Source of the DNA: Clostridia bacterium
Lineage (GTDB): Bacteria > Bacillota > Clostridia > Christensenellales > Aristaeellaceae
Direction: 5' to 3'
DNA length: 48,388 nucleotides
Assembly (NCBI GenBank): GCA_017397765.1
Contig: JAFQIB010000064.1
Coordinates: 1-48,388 of the forward strand
The first letter of the stretch is position 1. The number at the start of each line of letters is the position of its first letter. The position numbers and the translations under genes were made by a program. The notes under the pieces were generated by a model. The model saw only the letters and a program-made list of their open reading frames with translations, did not search any database and had not been told where the DNA came from. Of the stretch, positions 16,961-26,741 are shown piece after piece.

Positions 16961-19915
16961 TTAGCGCGGAATTTCCTCCATGATAAAGCACTCGATGACA
17001 TCGCCTTCCTTGATGTCGTTGTGGCCCTCGAGGGACATACCGCACTCGAAGCCTTCCTTCATCTCCTTGACGTCCTCCTTGTAGTGCTTCAGGCTGCTCA
17101 GCTTGCCCTCATGCACCACCACATTGTCACGCAGCAGGCGCACCTGCGCATTGCGCTGCATCTTGCCGTCGGTGACATAGGAACCGGCGATGATGCCGGC
17201 ACCGGTGATCTTCATCACCGCGCGCACCTCGGCATGGCCCAGGATGACCTCCTTGAATTCGGGGGCGAGCAGGCCCTTCATGGCCAGCTCCATATCCTCA
17301 ATGGCCTTGTAGATGACGGTGTACAGACGCACGTCCACCTTTTCGCGCTCAGCGGTCTCGCGGGCGGAGGCGTCGGGGCGGATATTGAAGCCGATGATGA
17401 TGGCGTTGAAGGCACTGGCCAGGTTGACGTCGTCCTTGGTGACGGCGCCGGCAGCGCTGTGCAGCACGCGGACGCGCACCTCGTCGTTGGAGAGCTTCTC
17501 CATGGCCTGCTTGACGGCCTCGACAGAGCCCTGCACGTCTGCCTTGATGATCAGGTTCAGGGTGGTCTGCTTGCCGGCCTCCAGGTTGGAGAACAGGTTC
17601 TCCATGGACAGCTTCGCCATGGACGCCTCGCGGGAAGCCTTCAGCTTCGCCTTGCGCTCCTCGGCGACCTGGCGGGACAGGTGGTCGTCGCCCACGGCGA
17701 TCATTTCATCGCCCGCAGAGGGCACCTCGTCAAAGCCCATGATCTCCACAGGCATGGCGGGACCGGCTTCCTTGACCTTCTCGCCCTTGTCGTTGATCAG
17801 CGCGCGCACGCGGCCGGAGGCCATACCGGCGACGATGTTGTCGCCCACATGCAGCGTACCGTTCTGCAGCAGCACCGTGGCCAGAGGGCCGCGGGCCTTG
17901 TCCAGCTTCGCCTCGACGATAACGCCGCGGCCCAGACGGTTGGGGTTGGCGCGCAGCTCCATGGTCTCGGCCTGCAGGAGGATCATCTCCAGCAGCTCGT
18001 CGACGCCCTCGCCGGTGTGGGCGGAAACGGGCACCACGATCGTTTCGCCGCCCCAGTCTTCGCAGACCACGCCGTAGTTGGTCAGGTCCTGCTTGACGCG
18101 CTCGGGGTTGGCGGTGGGCTTATCCATCTTGGTCACAGCCACGATCATGGGCACTTCCGCCGCCTTGGCATGGTTGATGGATTCAACGGTCTGGGGCATG
18201 ACGGAGTCGTCCGCCGCCACAACCAGCACCGCGATATCGGTGGCCTGGGTACCGCGGGCACGCATGGCGGTGAAGGCCTCGTGACCGGGGGTATCCAGGA
18301 AGGTGATCTGACGATCGCCGTCCACATTGACGGTGTAGGCGCCGATGTGCTGGGTAATGCCGCCGGCCTCGCCCGCAGTGACGCGGCTCTTGCGGATGTA
18401 GTCCAGCAGGGAGGTCTTGCCGTGGTCGACGTGACCCATGATGGTGACGACCGGAGGACGGGGCACGAGGTTCTCGTCGGTATCCTCGAAGTCCTCCGCC
18501 ACCAGCTGATCCTCAGCGGTCTGCTCGGCCTTCTTCTCCAGGGTGATCTCAAAGTCCGCGCAGACCAGGCTGGCGGTATCGAAGTCGATCTCGGAGTTGA
18601 TGGTGGCCATATTGCCCAGCAGGAACAGCTTCTTGATGATCTCGCCGGAGGTCTTGCCGATCTTCTCGCACAGGTCGCGCACGATGATCGTATCGCCGGA
18701 CATATAGGCGGTCTCGATCTTGATGGGCGCCATCATCTGCTGCGCAGAGGGCTTCTTCTGGCGGGACTTCTTGCCGCCGCGGATCACATCGTCATCGTAT
18801 CCGGAGTAACCGGCGTCACGGGAGAGCTGCTTGCGGTTGCGGGCAACATGCTCCGGATCATGCTGGCGGACATAATTCTTCTTGTTGGGATCGTAATTGG
18901 ATACGCGCTCCTTGCCCATGGCAGGGGGCATATCCGGCGCAGCGGGCTTAGGACGGCCCATGCCGCCGCCCATGGGACGGCCCTGACCGGGCGCGCCGCC
19001 CTGAGGACGACCCTGGAAGCCGCCCTGGGGACGGCCCTGGAAGCCACCCTGACCGGCGGGACGCTGCTGGAAGCCGCCCTGACCGGCAGGACGCTGCTGG
19101 AAGCCCTGGCCCTGAGGACGGGGCTGGCCGCCCTGCTGGGGACGGGGCTGGTAGGTGCCGTTGGCCGGACGAGCAGCAAACTGTCCCTGCGGACGGGGCT
19201 GGAATGCACCGTTGGCCGGACGGCCCTGACCGGGCGTGCCCTGGGGACGGGGCTGGAACGCGCCGTTCGCCGGACGGCCCTGCTGGCCCTGCACAGGCTG
19301 CGCGGGGCGAGGCTGCTGGGGACGGGGCGGACGGATCACATTGGGCGCAAGGCCCACAGGCTTCTGGGGGACATTCTGGCCGGGGCGGCTGATGATCTGG
19401 CCAATTGCGGGCTTTTTGGGCTCCTCGGGCTTGGCAGCCTTGGCCTTCTCGGCGGCGGCCTTCTCAGCGGCAGCCTTTTCAGCAGCGGCCTTTTCAGCGG
19501 CGGCCTTTTCAGTGGCAGCCTTCTCGGCAGCTGCCTTCTCAGCGGCGGCCTTTTCAGCGGCGGCCTTTTCGGCAGCAGCCTTCTCCGCCGCAGCCTTCTC
19601 AGCGGCTGCCTTCTCGGCAGCAGCCTTCGCAGCCTTGGCGTGATCCGCTTCCTTCGCGGCAGCATCAAGCGCTGCACGCTCGTCGGCGTCCAGCATGACA
19701 TATGCCTTGGAATGATCCGCGCGCTGCTTCTCAGCCTCGGCACGCTTCATTTCGGCTTCCTTTTCCTCGTTGGCTTTCACAAAGCCGTTTTCCAGAGCAC
19801 GCAGGGACTGGAGCAGATTCTCCGCACCCTTGCGCGCACGGGACGCATCTTCCTTCACCTTGGTGGCGTCCGCCAGGAGCTCTCTGGTGGCATCCTTCAG
19901 TTTCACTTTCGTCAT
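16961..19915 (-). CDS. infB: Translation initiation factor IF-2 with long low-complexity N-terminus
   Basis: GTPase that places fMet-tRNA on the 30S subunit and promotes subunit joining. 984 residues, at the long end of the family. Layout: charged coiled N-terminus (1-90); about twelve AAEKA repeats (roughly 95-160); a Pro/Arg/Gln/Gly-rich stretch with [10 protein letters not shown]-type repeats (to about 340); IF2-N domain (about 395-450); G domain with GHVDHGKT (near 490), DTPGHEAF and TKMDK; then EF-Tu-like, IF2-3 and C-terminal tRNA-binding domains ending [10 protein letters not shown]. The start overlaps the L7Ae stop as ATGA. A 972-residue open frame on the plus strand is a shadow of the repetitive sequence. 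Confidence 0.97.
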   Translation of the reverse strand: MTKVKLKDATRELLADATKVKEDASRARKGAENLLQSLRALENGFVKANEEKEAEMKRAEAEKQRADHSKAYVMLDADERAALDAAAKEADHAKAAKAAAEKAAAEKAAAEKAAAEKAAAEKAAAEKAAAEKAATEKAAAEKAAAEKAAAEKAAAEKAKAAKPEEPKKPAIGQIISRPGQNVPQKPVGLAPNVIRPPRPQQPRPAQPVQGQQGRPANGAFQPRPQGTPGQGRPANGAFQPRPQGQFAARPANGTYQPRPQQGGQPRPQGQGFQQRPAGQGGFQQRPAGQGGFQGRPQGGFQGRPQGGAPGQGRPMGGGMGRPKPAAPDMPPAMGKERVSNYDPNKKNYVRQHDPEHVARNRKQLSRDAGYSGYDDDVIRGGKKSRQKKPSAQQMMAPIKIETAYMSGDTIIVRDLCEKIGKTSGEIIKKLFLLGNMATINSEIDFDTASLVCADFEITLEKKAEQTAEDQLVAEDFEDTDENLVPRPPVVTIMGHVDHGKTSLLDYIRKSRVTAGEAGGITQHIGAYTVNVDGDRQITFLDTPGHEAFTAMRARGTQATDIAVLVVAADDSVMPQTVESINHAKAAEVPMIVAVTKMDKPTANPERVKQDLTNYGVVCEDWGGETIVVPVSAHTGEGVDELLEMILLQAETMELRANPNRLGRGVIVEAKLDKARGPLATVLLQNGTLHVGDNIVAGMASGRVRALINDKGEKVKEAGPAMPVEIMGFDEVPSAGDEMIAVGDDHLSRQVAEERKAKLKASREASMAKLSMENLFSNLEAGKQTTLNLIIKADVQGSVEAVKQAMEKLSNDEVRVRVLHSAAGAVTKDDVNLASAFNAIIIGFNIRPDASARETAEREKVDVRLYTVIYKAIEDMELAMKGLLAPEFKEVILGHAEVRAVMKITGAGIIAGSYVTDGKMQRNAQVRLLRDNVVVHEGKLSSLKHYKEDVKEMKEGFECGMSLEGHNDIKEGDVIECFIMEEIPR

Positions 19916-20259
19916 TCGACGCTTGCACCCCCGCTATGATTTACGGTATTCGTAGGTTTTATCATCTGTTGGATCTGACCGGCGAAGCCTCCCCTGAGGA
20001 TCGCCATGGCGACGCCGGGCTTGCCGGTCGCCTCGTGGAGCAGCCCCTCCGGGAGCTCCACCAGGAGTGTATCCGCATTTTCGCACACGCTCCTGTATTT
20101 ATCCTGCGTGGCCTTTGAGGCTCCGCTGTCCAGCAGCAGCGCCCCGCAGTTTCCGGCCCGGATGGTCTTCATGCAGCCATCCTCGCCGAACACCGCCTGC
20201 CTCGCCCGCACGCACAGGCCCATGAGCCCGCGCAGCTTGTTTTCCTGTTGCTGTGTCAC
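19912..20259 (-). CDS. L7Ae/YlxQ-like RNA-binding protein
   Basis: Ribosomal L7Ae family protein of the YlxQ type, normally between ylxR and infB in Bacillota; members bind kink-turn RNA. 115 residues from GTG at 20259, four bases after the end of ylxR. Visible: [37 protein letters not shown] and [14 protein letters not shown]. The upstream in-frame extension is out-of-frame ylxR sequence, so it is excluded. It overlaps infB by 4 bases. Confidence 0.9.
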   Translation of the reverse strand: MTQQQENKLRGLMGLCVRARQAVFGEDGCMKTIRAGNCGALLLDSGASKATQDKYRSVCENADTLLVELPEGLLHEATGKPGVAMAILRGGFAGQIQQMIKPTNTVNHSGGASVE

Positions 20260-20261
20260 GT

Positions 20262-20552
20262 TCAGTCCGCCTCCGGTTCCGGGGCAGGCAGATGTGCCAG
20301 CTCGTACTGCAGCGCCGCAGCGACCTCCTCGGTCATGCGGACCTCCAGCTGACGCTCCAGCTGTTTCTGCTTGATGGCCCGGGTCAGGCAGCTTTCCTGA
20401 CGGCACACATAGGCGCCGCGTCCGGGCTTCTTGCCCACCGGGTCCATGGAGAGGGTTCCGTCCGGCGCACGCACCACGCGGATGAGTTCCCGCTTGGGCT
20501 TGCTTTCCCGGCAGCCCACGCACATCCGCAAGGGAATCTTCTTCGGCTTCAT
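20262..20552 (-). CDS. ylxR: YlxR-family RNA-binding protein (RNase P modulator family)
   Basis: DUF448 protein; the B. subtilis homologue has been linked to RNase P (RnpM). 96 residues with the family signature RMCVGCRESKPKRELIRVVR (residues 9-28), GRGAYVC and a second Cys pair region. The start is ATG at 20552; a TTG one codon earlier is less likely. Context between nusA and the L7Ae gene is standard. Confidence 0.94.
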   Translation of the reverse strand: MKPKKIPLRMCVGCRESKPKRELIRVVRAPDGTLSMDPVGKKPGRGAYVCRQESCLTRAIKQKQLERQLEVRMTEEVAAALQYELAHLPAPEPEAD

Positions 20553-20571
20553 CAAGGCTCACACCTCTCTC

Positions 20572-21801
20572 TTACAGGGTGTCGTCCTCATCCACAGGCA
20601 GGTCGATCCCGCCAAAGGACTCGCCGCTGAAATCCGCAAAGGCGTCCATAGCAGGCGCCTCTTCCGGCAGCTCTTCGCCAGCCATCTGCTCCATGTACTG
20701 GGTCTGGGACTTGATGTCGATCTTCCAGCCGGTCAGCTTGGCCGCCAGGCGGGCATTCTGGCCCTCCTTGCCGATGGCCAGGCTCAGCTGATTGTCCGGC
20801 ACGACCACGATGCAGGAGCGGGCGCCGCTGGCCTCGGTGTACACCGCGCGCACATTGGCGGGGTTGAGGGCATTGGCGATGAACTCTGCCGGATCATCGG
20901 ACCACTTGATGATATCGATCTTTTCGCCCTTGAGCTCATTCACCACGCGGTCAACGCGGCTGCCGCGCTGGCCCACGCAGGAGCCGACGGGATCGATCTG
21001 AAGCTCATTGGAATGCACCGCCATCTTAGTGCGGCTGCCGGCCTCTCGGGCGATGGCCTTGATGGTCACGTCGCCTGCGGCGATCTCCGGCACCTCCATC
21101 TCAAACAGGCGCTTGACCAGGTTGGGATGGATGCGGCTGACGCGCACCTGCGGGCCGCGGGTACCCGTTGCCTGGGCGCGCTGCACCTCCAGCACGTAGA
21201 CCTTCACATGGTCTTCCTCGGTGAGCACCTCGCCGGGGATCATCTCGCCCGCCTCCAGGATGCCCTCGGTGCGGCCCATCAGATCCACAAAGGCGTTGCC
21301 CTTGGTATCCACCCGGCGCACAATGGCGGTGAGGATCTCGTTCTCCTTGTCGATGTACTCATCGTACACGCGGCCGCGCTCGGCTTCGCGCAGGCGCTGC
21401 ACGATCACGCCCTTGGCGGTCTGGGCCGCCACGCGCAGGAAGCCGCGGGGGGTCACATCGGTCTCGACGATGTCGCCCATCTGGTAGGAGTCCTTGATCT
21501 TGCGGGCCTCCTCCAGGGTGATCTGATCGGCAGTGGGCGTTTCGATCTCCTCCACGATCAGGCGGCGGGTGTACACATGCACTTCACCGGTCATGCGGTC
21601 AATGGTCGCGGTGATATTATTGGGGGAAGGCACCAGCACGCCGTTGGGCAGGTTCTTCTGGTAGGCCTTCTTCAGCGCGTCCTCCACGGTGGAGAAGAGC
21701 ATCTCCTCGCTGATGGACTTTTCGCTGGCCAGCATCTTGATGGCTTCCACCAGCTCGCTGGTCTGAGGCTTGGCGGGGGCTGCCGACTTTTTCGTTCTCA
21801 T
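20572..21801 (-). CDS. nusA: Transcription termination/antitermination protein NusA
   Basis: Binds RNA polymerase and RNA, affecting pausing, termination and antitermination. 409 residues: N-terminal polymerase-binding domain (after a ~20-residue extension), S1 domain (TPRGFLRVAAQTAKG region), and two KH domains (DPVGSCVGQRGSRV and SLAIGKEGQNARLAAKLTGW). There is no C-terminal acidic repeat domain, as usual in Bacillota. I choose ATG at 21801 behind AAAGGTG; an in-frame GTG at 21810 would overlap that site. Confidence 0.96.
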   Translation of the reverse strand: MRTKKSAAPAKPQTSELVEAIKMLASEKSISEEMLFSTVEDALKKAYQKNLPNGVLVPSPNNITATIDRMTGEVHVYTRRLIVEEIETPTADQITLEEARKIKDSYQMGDIVETDVTPRGFLRVAAQTAKGVIVQRLREAERGRVYDEYIDKENEILTAIVRRVDTKGNAFVDLMGRTEGILEAGEMIPGEVLTEEDHVKVYVLEVQRAQATGTRGPQVRVSRIHPNLVKRLFEMEVPEIAAGDVTIKAIAREAGSRTKMAVHSNELQIDPVGSCVGQRGSRVDRVVNELKGEKIDIIKWSDDPAEFIANALNPANVRAVYTEASGARSCIVVVPDNQLSLAIGKEGQNARLAAKLTGWKIDIKSQTQYMEQMAGEELPEEAPAMDAFADFSGESFGGIDLPVDEDDTL

Positions 21802-21834
21802 GACATTCACCTTTATATGTTTTGTTGTTGTAGC

Positions 21835-22362
21835 TTATTCTTCGCCGATCTCGATCTCGTCGCCGACGTTCATGTCCTCGCCGGTATCGCCCATGTCGAC
21901 GTCCTGGATGCCGTCCATATCGACCACAGGCTTGATCAGGGAGGCAGCCTTGCGGGCGAAGGACCTTTCTTCGCCGGCGATCAGCAGCACGACGTTTTCC
22001 TTGTCGTACCCGATCAGCTCGCCCGCAAACTCCTTCTGGCCGTCAAGCGCCTTGAAGAGCTTCAGCTCAACCTCCATCCCCATCGCGCGCTCGAAGTCCC
22101 TGTCCTTCTTCAGCGGACGGTCAATGCCGGGGCTGGAGATCTCCAGGAAGTCGTAATCGTAGCTTTCCAGCTGGGGCTGGATCGCCCGGTGGTATCTTTC
22201 GCAATCGTTGAGATCCACGCCCTCGGGCTTGTCGATGTAGATGCGCAGGTACTTGCCGGTATCCTCCTTGTCCAGCGCCACATCCACCAGCTCGTAGCCG
22301 AGCTCATCCGCCAGCCGCTGGCACTTGGGCTCCACCACGGCGGTCAGTTCAGATTTCGCCAT
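21835..22362 (-). CDS. rimP: Ribosome maturation factor RimP
   Basis: 30S assembly factor, first gene of the nusA-infB operon. 175 residues: N-terminal domain with LGYELVDVAL and YLRIYIDKPEGVDLNDCERY, then EISSPGIDRPLKKDRDFE, and an SH3-like C-terminal domain. The acidic tail (DMDGIQDVDMGDTGEDMN...) is longer than usual. The start is ATG at 22362 with GGGAGGAG ahead. Confidence 0.95.
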   Translation of the reverse strand: MAKSELTAVVEPKCQRLADELGYELVDVALDKEDTGKYLRIYIDKPEGVDLNDCERYHRAIQPQLESYDYDFLEISSPGIDRPLKKDRDFERAMGMEVELKLFKALDGQKEFAGELIGYDKENVVLLIAGEERSFARKAASLIKPVVDMDGIQDVDMGDTGEDMNVGDEIEIGEE

Positions 22363-22655
22363 GTTCGCTCCTCCCTTCAAAAGGGTCTTGTTTACAGAAT
22401 TTGGCATTTCAGGGCATAGGAAAAGAGCGGACAACATGGCCAGGCAACACGAAACAATCCAGCTTCCCGGAAGGCGGCCAAATGGCCAGGCGCAAGCCCC
22501 ATGCCAACCTTACGCTGCGCTGATCGTGCCGTCAGGCGATGCCCACTCTTTACCGTCAAACCCTTCTTTCCGAGCCGGGCACAAAGCCCGGTCTGCATCA
22601 AGCGCCGGTTCCCCGGCGCAGAACGCCATCCTTGCGGACAGCAGAAATTCACACA
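22363..22655 (-). other. Long 5' leader of the rimP operon
   Basis: About 290 untranslated bases separate the promoter from rimP. On the transcript I see hairpins GCGCCGG/CCGGCGC (near 22603-22621) and CCGGGC/GCCCGG (near 22575-22592). A possible 39-codon frame starts at 22630 and ends at 22511, with no convincing ribosome site. It could hold autoregulatory RNA structure, but no known motif is recognised. Confidence 0.4.
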
Positions 22656-22661
22656 TCACAG

Positions 22662-22690
22662 AGTATACCACAAATCCCTTGCAAATACAA
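22662..22690 (-). promoter_or_regulatory. Promoter of the rimP-nusA-infB operon
   Basis: On the minus strand: TTGTAT (-35, 22685-22690), 17-bp spacer, TATACT (-10, 22662-22667) with an extended TGG. Confidence 0.75.
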
Positions 22691-22735
22691 GCATTTTCAA
22701 GGCTTACATAAATTTTTCTTCCGTACATTTTTCTC

Positions 22736-22764
22736 TTGCTGGCAGCGCAAAAACATGCTACCAT
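22736..22764 (+). promoter_or_regulatory. Promoter of the PflX-like gene
   Basis: TTGCTG (-35, 22736-22741), 17-bp spacer, TACCAT (-10, 22759-22764) with an extended TGC; about 40 bases before the ATG. Confidence 0.6.
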
Positions 22765-22808
22765 ATCCTCATCCGTCCATTCTTACGCTTCATCAGGGAG
22801 GCTTTGCC

Positions 22809-23684
22809 ATGAACTGCACCCTTTGCCCCCGCCGCTGCGGCGCGCTCCGGACCGCCGATTGCGGTCAGGGCTTCTGCCAGCTGCCGGAAACCATGCTGAT
22901 TGCCCGCATCCAGCCCCATCTGTGGGAGGAGCCGCCCATCTCCGGCAGCCAGGGCACCGGCGCAGTCTTCTTCAGCGGCTGCACGCTGCGCTGCGCCTAC
23001 TGTCAGAACGGCGATATCAGCCATCGCAATGCCGGAAAGCCCTTCACGCCCGCCGAGCTGGCCGATTCCCTGCGCCGTCTCGTGGATGCAGGCATGCATA
23101 CCATTTCCTTCATCACCGCCACGCCCTATGTGCATCAGATTCTTGACGCACTGGCGCTGTACCGTCCGCCCGTGCCCCTGGTGTGGAACACCTCCGGCTA
23201 CGAGTCTGTGGAGACGCTGCGCCTGCTGGAGGGCGTGATTGACGTGTATCTGCCCGACCTCAAGCATCGCTCGGAGGCCATGGGCCGCCTGTGCGCCAAG
23301 GCCCCGGACTATTTCGCCTGCGCATCGGAGGCTATCTGCGAAATGGTGCGTCAGACCGGCACGCCCGTGTACGGCGCGGACGGCATCATGCAGCGCGGCA
23401 CGCTGATCCGCCACCTGATCCTTCCCGGCCTGACCAGCGAATCCATCGCCCTGCTGGACTGGGTGAGCGAGACGCTCCCGGGCATTCCCGTCAGCCTGAT
23501 GCGCCAGTACATCCCGATGAACGGCGTAAACATCCCCGGCCTTGACCGTCCCATCACCGAGCGGGAATACCGCCGCGTCCGGGATCACATGCTGGCCCTG
23601 GATCTGCCCGGCTATCTGCAGGAGCCGGAAAGCGCCTCCACCGATTTTGTGCCCGTCTTCTGCCGGGCGGAAAGCTATATCTGA
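22809..23684 (+). CDS. PflX-like radical SAM protein
   Basis: Radical S-adenosylmethionine enzyme of the PflX family (COG1313 type), related to glycyl-radical-enzyme activases; no substrate is established. 291 residues. N-terminal Cys cluster CTLCPRRCG (residues 3-11) and CGQGFC; radical SAM motif CTLRCAYC (about residues 59-66) binding the 4Fe-4S cluster; ITATPYVHQI; DVYLPDLKH. The start is ATG at 22809 behind GGGAGG; the upstream open frame has no site. No glycyl radical enzyme is nearby to suggest a partner. Single-gene unit ending at the terminator at 23706. Confidence 0.88.
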   Translation: MNCTLCPRRCGALRTADCGQGFCQLPETMLIARIQPHLWEEPPISGSQGTGAVFFSGCTLRCAYCQNGDISHRNAGKPFTPAELADSLRRLVDAGMHTISFITATPYVHQILDALALYRPPVPLVWNTSGYESVETLRLLEGVIDVYLPDLKHRSEAMGRLCAKAPDYFACASEAICEMVRQTGTPVYGADGIMQRGTLIRHLILPGLTSESIALLDWVSETLPGIPVSLMRQYIPMNGVNIPGLDRPITEREYRRVRDHMLALDLPGYLQEPESASTDFVPVFCRAESYI

Positions 23685-23705
23685 TCCTCATTCAACTGCA
23701 CAAAG

Positions 23706-23749
23706 AAGCGGGAGGAAGCCTCACAAAGAGCGCTTCCTCCCGCTTTTCT
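23706..23749. terminator. Bidirectional terminator, end of the polysaccharide operon
   Basis: A perfect 14-bp stem (23706-23719 with 23732-23745, AAGCGGGAGGAAGC and complement), 12-nt loop. It lies between convergent genes, 14 bases past the wecB stop. Confidence 0.95.
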
Positions 23750-23762
23750 GTTCTCCTGTTTA

Positions 23763-24857
23763 TCAGGCCTGCTCCAGAATATCCGCAATGCGCCGACAGG
23801 CCAGGCCGTCGCCGTAGGGATTGCTGGCGCGGCTCATGCGGCCGTATTCCTCCGCGTCGCACAGCAGCCGGGTAAACTCCCGGTAGATGGTCTCCTCCTC
23901 CGTGCCGACCAGCTTCAGCGTGCCGGCTGCGATGCCCTCGGGACGCTCGGTGGTGTCCCGCATCACCAGCACCGGCTTGCCCAGGGAGGGCGCTTCCTCC
24001 TGGATGCCGCCGGAATCGGTCAGGATCAGGTGGCTGCGGGCCATGAAGTTGTGGAAATCCAGCACATCCAGCGGTTCGATGATATGGATGCGGTCATCGT
24101 CCCCCAGGATCTCCGCCGCCGTCTGGCGCACCTGCGGATTCATATGGATGGGATAGATCGCCTTGACGTCGGGATGCTCATCCATCACACGGCGGATAGC
24201 CCGGAACATGTGCTTCATGGGCTCGCCGAGGTTTTCCCGGCGATGGGCGGTGATCAGGATCAGCCGGCTGCCCTCCGCCCAGGCCAGCTCAGGATGGGCA
24301 TAGTCCGCCCGGACGGTGGTCTGCAGTGCATCAATGGCGGTATTGCCGGTGACATAGATGCTCTCCGCCGCCTTGCCCTCCCGCAGGAGGTTCTCCTTCG
24401 AAGGCTCCGTAGGAGCAAAGTGGTACTTGGCGATGATGCCCACCGCCTGCCGGTTGAACTCCTCCGGATAGGGCGAATAGATGTTGTAGGTGCGCAGTCC
24501 CGCCTCCACATGGCCCACGGGGATCTGCATGTAGAAGCAGGCCAGTGCGGTCACGAAGGTCGTGGACGTATCGCCGTGCACCAGCACCACGTCCGGCTTT
24601 TCCGCCTCCAGCACAGCGCGGATGCGCTCCAGAATCCCCGTTGTCACATCGAAGAGGGTCTGCTTCGCCTTCATGATGGACAGATCGTACTCCGGCTCCA
24701 CCTGAAAAGCATGCAGCACCTGATCCAGCATCTGCCGGTGCTGACCGGTCACGCACACCACTGTCTGCAGACCCTCGCGCCGCTTCAGCTCATTGACCAA
24801 CGGGCACATCTTGATCGCTTCGGGCCGGGTACCAAATACCAGCATGACCTTTTTCAT
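23763..24857 (-). CDS. wecB: Non-hydrolysing UDP-GlcNAc 2-epimerase
   Basis: Converts UDP-GlcNAc to UDP-ManNAc in the cytosol. 364 residues, normal length. Visible: FGTRPEAIKMCPLV (residues 8-21), GDTSTTF, GHVEAGLRT, TAHRREN and DSGGIQEEAPSLGKPVLV. The ATG at 24857 has AGGAGGAAC ahead. It is the last gene of the eleven-gene exopolysaccharide run. Because Listeria Pss exopolysaccharide contains ManNAc, a dedicated epimerase here suggests UDP-ManNAc as a precursor; this is inference. It could equally serve wall teichoic acid linkage units. Confidence 0.95.
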   Translation of the reverse strand: MKKVMLVFGTRPEAIKMCPLVNELKRREGLQTVVCVTGQHRQMLDQVLHAFQVEPEYDLSIMKAKQTLFDVTTGILERIRAVLEAEKPDVVLVHGDTSTTFVTALACFYMQIPVGHVEAGLRTYNIYSPYPEEFNRQAVGIIAKYHFAPTEPSKENLLREGKAAESIYVTGNTAIDALQTTVRADYAHPELAWAEGSRLILITAHRRENLGEPMKHMFRAIRRVMDEHPDVKAIYPIHMNPQVRQTAAEILGDDDRIHIIEPLDVLDFHNFMARSHLILTDSGGIQEEAPSLGKPVLVMRDTTERPEGIAAGTLKLVGTEEETIYREFTRLLCDAEEYGRMSRASNPYGDGLACRRIADILEQA

Positions 24858-24881
24858 CTGTTGTTCCTCCTGTTGGAGTTC

Positions 24882-26711
24882 TTATTCTGCTTTATCAGGC
24901 TGAGTTTCCTGCTCGTCCGCTTCAGCCGCCTGAGGTTCCGCTGCCCGCTCCCCAGCCGCTTGCGCTTCTGCCGTCGGAGCTGCCTGCGCAGCCTGCTGCT
25001 TTGCAGCTTCAATCGCCTCGTCCTGGTACTTCTTCGTCACGGACACGCGGATATTGCCGTTGAGGATCGCGCTGCCCATATCGAAGTGGGTATGATCCTC
25101 GGGCATCTCCTTGGCGTCCACTGCCACCTCAACCACGCGGACCGGCGGTTCCTCCTGCATGCGCTCCCGCCATCCGGCCAGGGCAAAGCTGGCCAGCAGG
25201 ATCAGGAAGGGAATCATGTTGTAATGATAGCGTACCTGGGTCTCCAGCAGCATATGCGCCAGCGCCGTACCCAGGAAGAACAGGATGCACACCATCATCA
25301 TCGGATGAGGCGCCCGGTTCCTGCGCCAGGTATCCAGCACCGCCACCAGGCACAGCAGAAGCAGCATCATGTAGGCGATACGTCCCACAGGCCGCCAGTC
25401 CTCAAACATTTCCGACATTTCGGGCGTCAGCGTCCCCTGCTGGCCCATCCAGAGCAGATTCCAGTCAATGCCGAAATCGTCGGTCTGCCACAGGTCGCGG
25501 AACTTGTAGATCAGCAGATCCAGCGTGTTCTCCGGCTCCGCTGCAATTCGCTCCAGCGCCTTGTCCATGCAGGCCTTATGTGCGGCTGCTGCAGACTCCG
25601 TTTCCTCATAAGCTGCCGTAAAGAAGTCTGCGTCCTCCTGGTTCCACAATCCCAATGACTTGGAATTCACACCGACCATCAGATTGTAACCGGAAGCGGA
25701 AAGACCGCCCACCGGCTCCTCCATGATCGTGTCGGAGATCGTCCGCGTGATGATCATGCCTGTGCCAAAGTAAAACACCAGTACAAGCACCAGGCACATG
25801 ACGTTGCGGGACGCTGCATTCTGAAGCCCGGAACCATCCTGCTTTTCCCGACCCTCCTTGCCCATACCAAGCTGAACAGCCGCAAAGGCCGCCACCAGGA
25901 TCAGCGCCATGGGGCGGATCGCTCCGGCAAAGGCCAGCACAACGCCCAGCAGGCACAGCAGAACCAGCAGCCGTCCGGGCGCCCGGATGAACAGGCTGTT
26001 CTCCCTGCGATCCAGCACGCTGAGGATCAACTCCGCCGCCAGCAGCAGCAGGAGCGTGAAGGCAGGCTCCGTCGCCACCATGTTGCTGTAGAAGATATGG
26101 GAGGGCCACAGGCTCATCATCACCGTCACGCAGACCATGCCCAGCCGCCCGTGCAGCCGGTAGCCGATATGTCCAGCCAGGACGACAGAGGCCATGCTGC
26201 AGGCCAGGTTGGCATAGAGCGCGGCCTTCACCGATGCGCCAAAGATGCGGAACACCGGCGTCAGCAGCAGCATCGGGAAACCGATGGTATGGGGATACAG
26301 CGCGATATATCGCTTGTCCGCCGCGCCCTCGGGGGTCAGCAGCGTATCGTTCAGCAGATGGTTTGCGATCCGGTAGTAGGTTTCAAAGTCGCTCTCCGGA
26401 TCTATCGGGATTTTCTCAATGACCAGCAGCCTGAGCAGCAGCCCCGCCGCAAATGCAACTGCACACACACCGAAGCTGATCACCTGCTTCACGCGTTCAG
26501 GTATACTTTGCCCGCCCCTGTTCCATACGCGCACGCAGAAGAAAGCCAGCAGCGAAATACCCGCCATGCTCAGCACCCAGCGGCCCTGATTGAGGAACTC
26601 ACGCTCAGTAGCCCGGGTCACATATTCCAGCGAGGCACTCAGCGCAAGTCCCAGGCACATGATCATCAGCGCCATGAACAGATATTCCAGCAGATTCTTT
26701 TTACGGGACAT
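24882..26711 (-). CDS. GT39/ArnT-like polytopic glycosyltransferase
   Basis: Predicted lipid-phosphate-sugar-dependent GT-C glycosyltransferase. 609 residues with about ten membrane segments, a large loop holding FETYYRIANHLL near the start (residues ~100-110; the acidic residues of such loops are catalytic in GT-C enzymes), then LWPSHIFYSNMVATEPAFTL, which is typical of the ArnT/PMT-like group. After the last membrane segment comes a ~70-residue cytosolic tail rich in Ala, Gln and Glu. The start is ATG at 26711 behind AAAGGGGGG. Within the operon it may add side-chain sugars or glycosylate the carrier; the sugar is unknown. Confidence 0.75.
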   Translation of the reverse strand: MSRKKNLLEYLFMALMIMCLGLALSASLEYVTRATEREFLNQGRWVLSMAGISLLAFFCVRVWNRGGQSIPERVKQVISFGVCAVAFAAGLLLRLLVIEKIPIDPESDFETYYRIANHLLNDTLLTPEGAADKRYIALYPHTIGFPMLLLTPVFRIFGASVKAALYANLACSMASVVLAGHIGYRLHGRLGMVCVTVMMSLWPSHIFYSNMVATEPAFTLLLLLAAELILSVLDRRENSLFIRAPGRLLVLLCLLGVVLAFAGAIRPMALILVAAFAAVQLGMGKEGREKQDGSGLQNAASRNVMCLVLVLVFYFGTGMIITRTISDTIMEEPVGGLSASGYNLMVGVNSKSLGLWNQEDADFFTAAYEETESAAAAHKACMDKALERIAAEPENTLDLLIYKFRDLWQTDDFGIDWNLLWMGQQGTLTPEMSEMFEDWRPVGRIAYMMLLLLCLVAVLDTWRRNRAPHPMMMVCILFFLGTALAHMLLETQVRYHYNMIPFLILLASFALAGWRERMQEEPPVRVVEVAVDAKEMPEDHTHFDMGSAILNGNIRVSVTKKYQDEAIEAAKQQAAQAAPTAEAQAAGERAAEPQAAEADEQETQPDKAE

Positions 26712-26741
26712 GCACATCCCCCCTTTCAATCCTTGTTGCAC

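Noticed and set aside
17021-19939. 972-residue open frame on the plus strand opposite infB
   Set aside because: Shadow of GC-rich, repetitive infB; no recognisable domain.
20431-22419. 662-residue plus-strand frame opposite nusA-rimP
   Set aside because: His/Leu/Gly-rich antisense shadow spanning several real genes.
22511-22630. 39-codon leader peptide in the rimP leader
   Set aside because: No good ribosome binding site and no regulatory codon run; kept only as a note in the leader entry.
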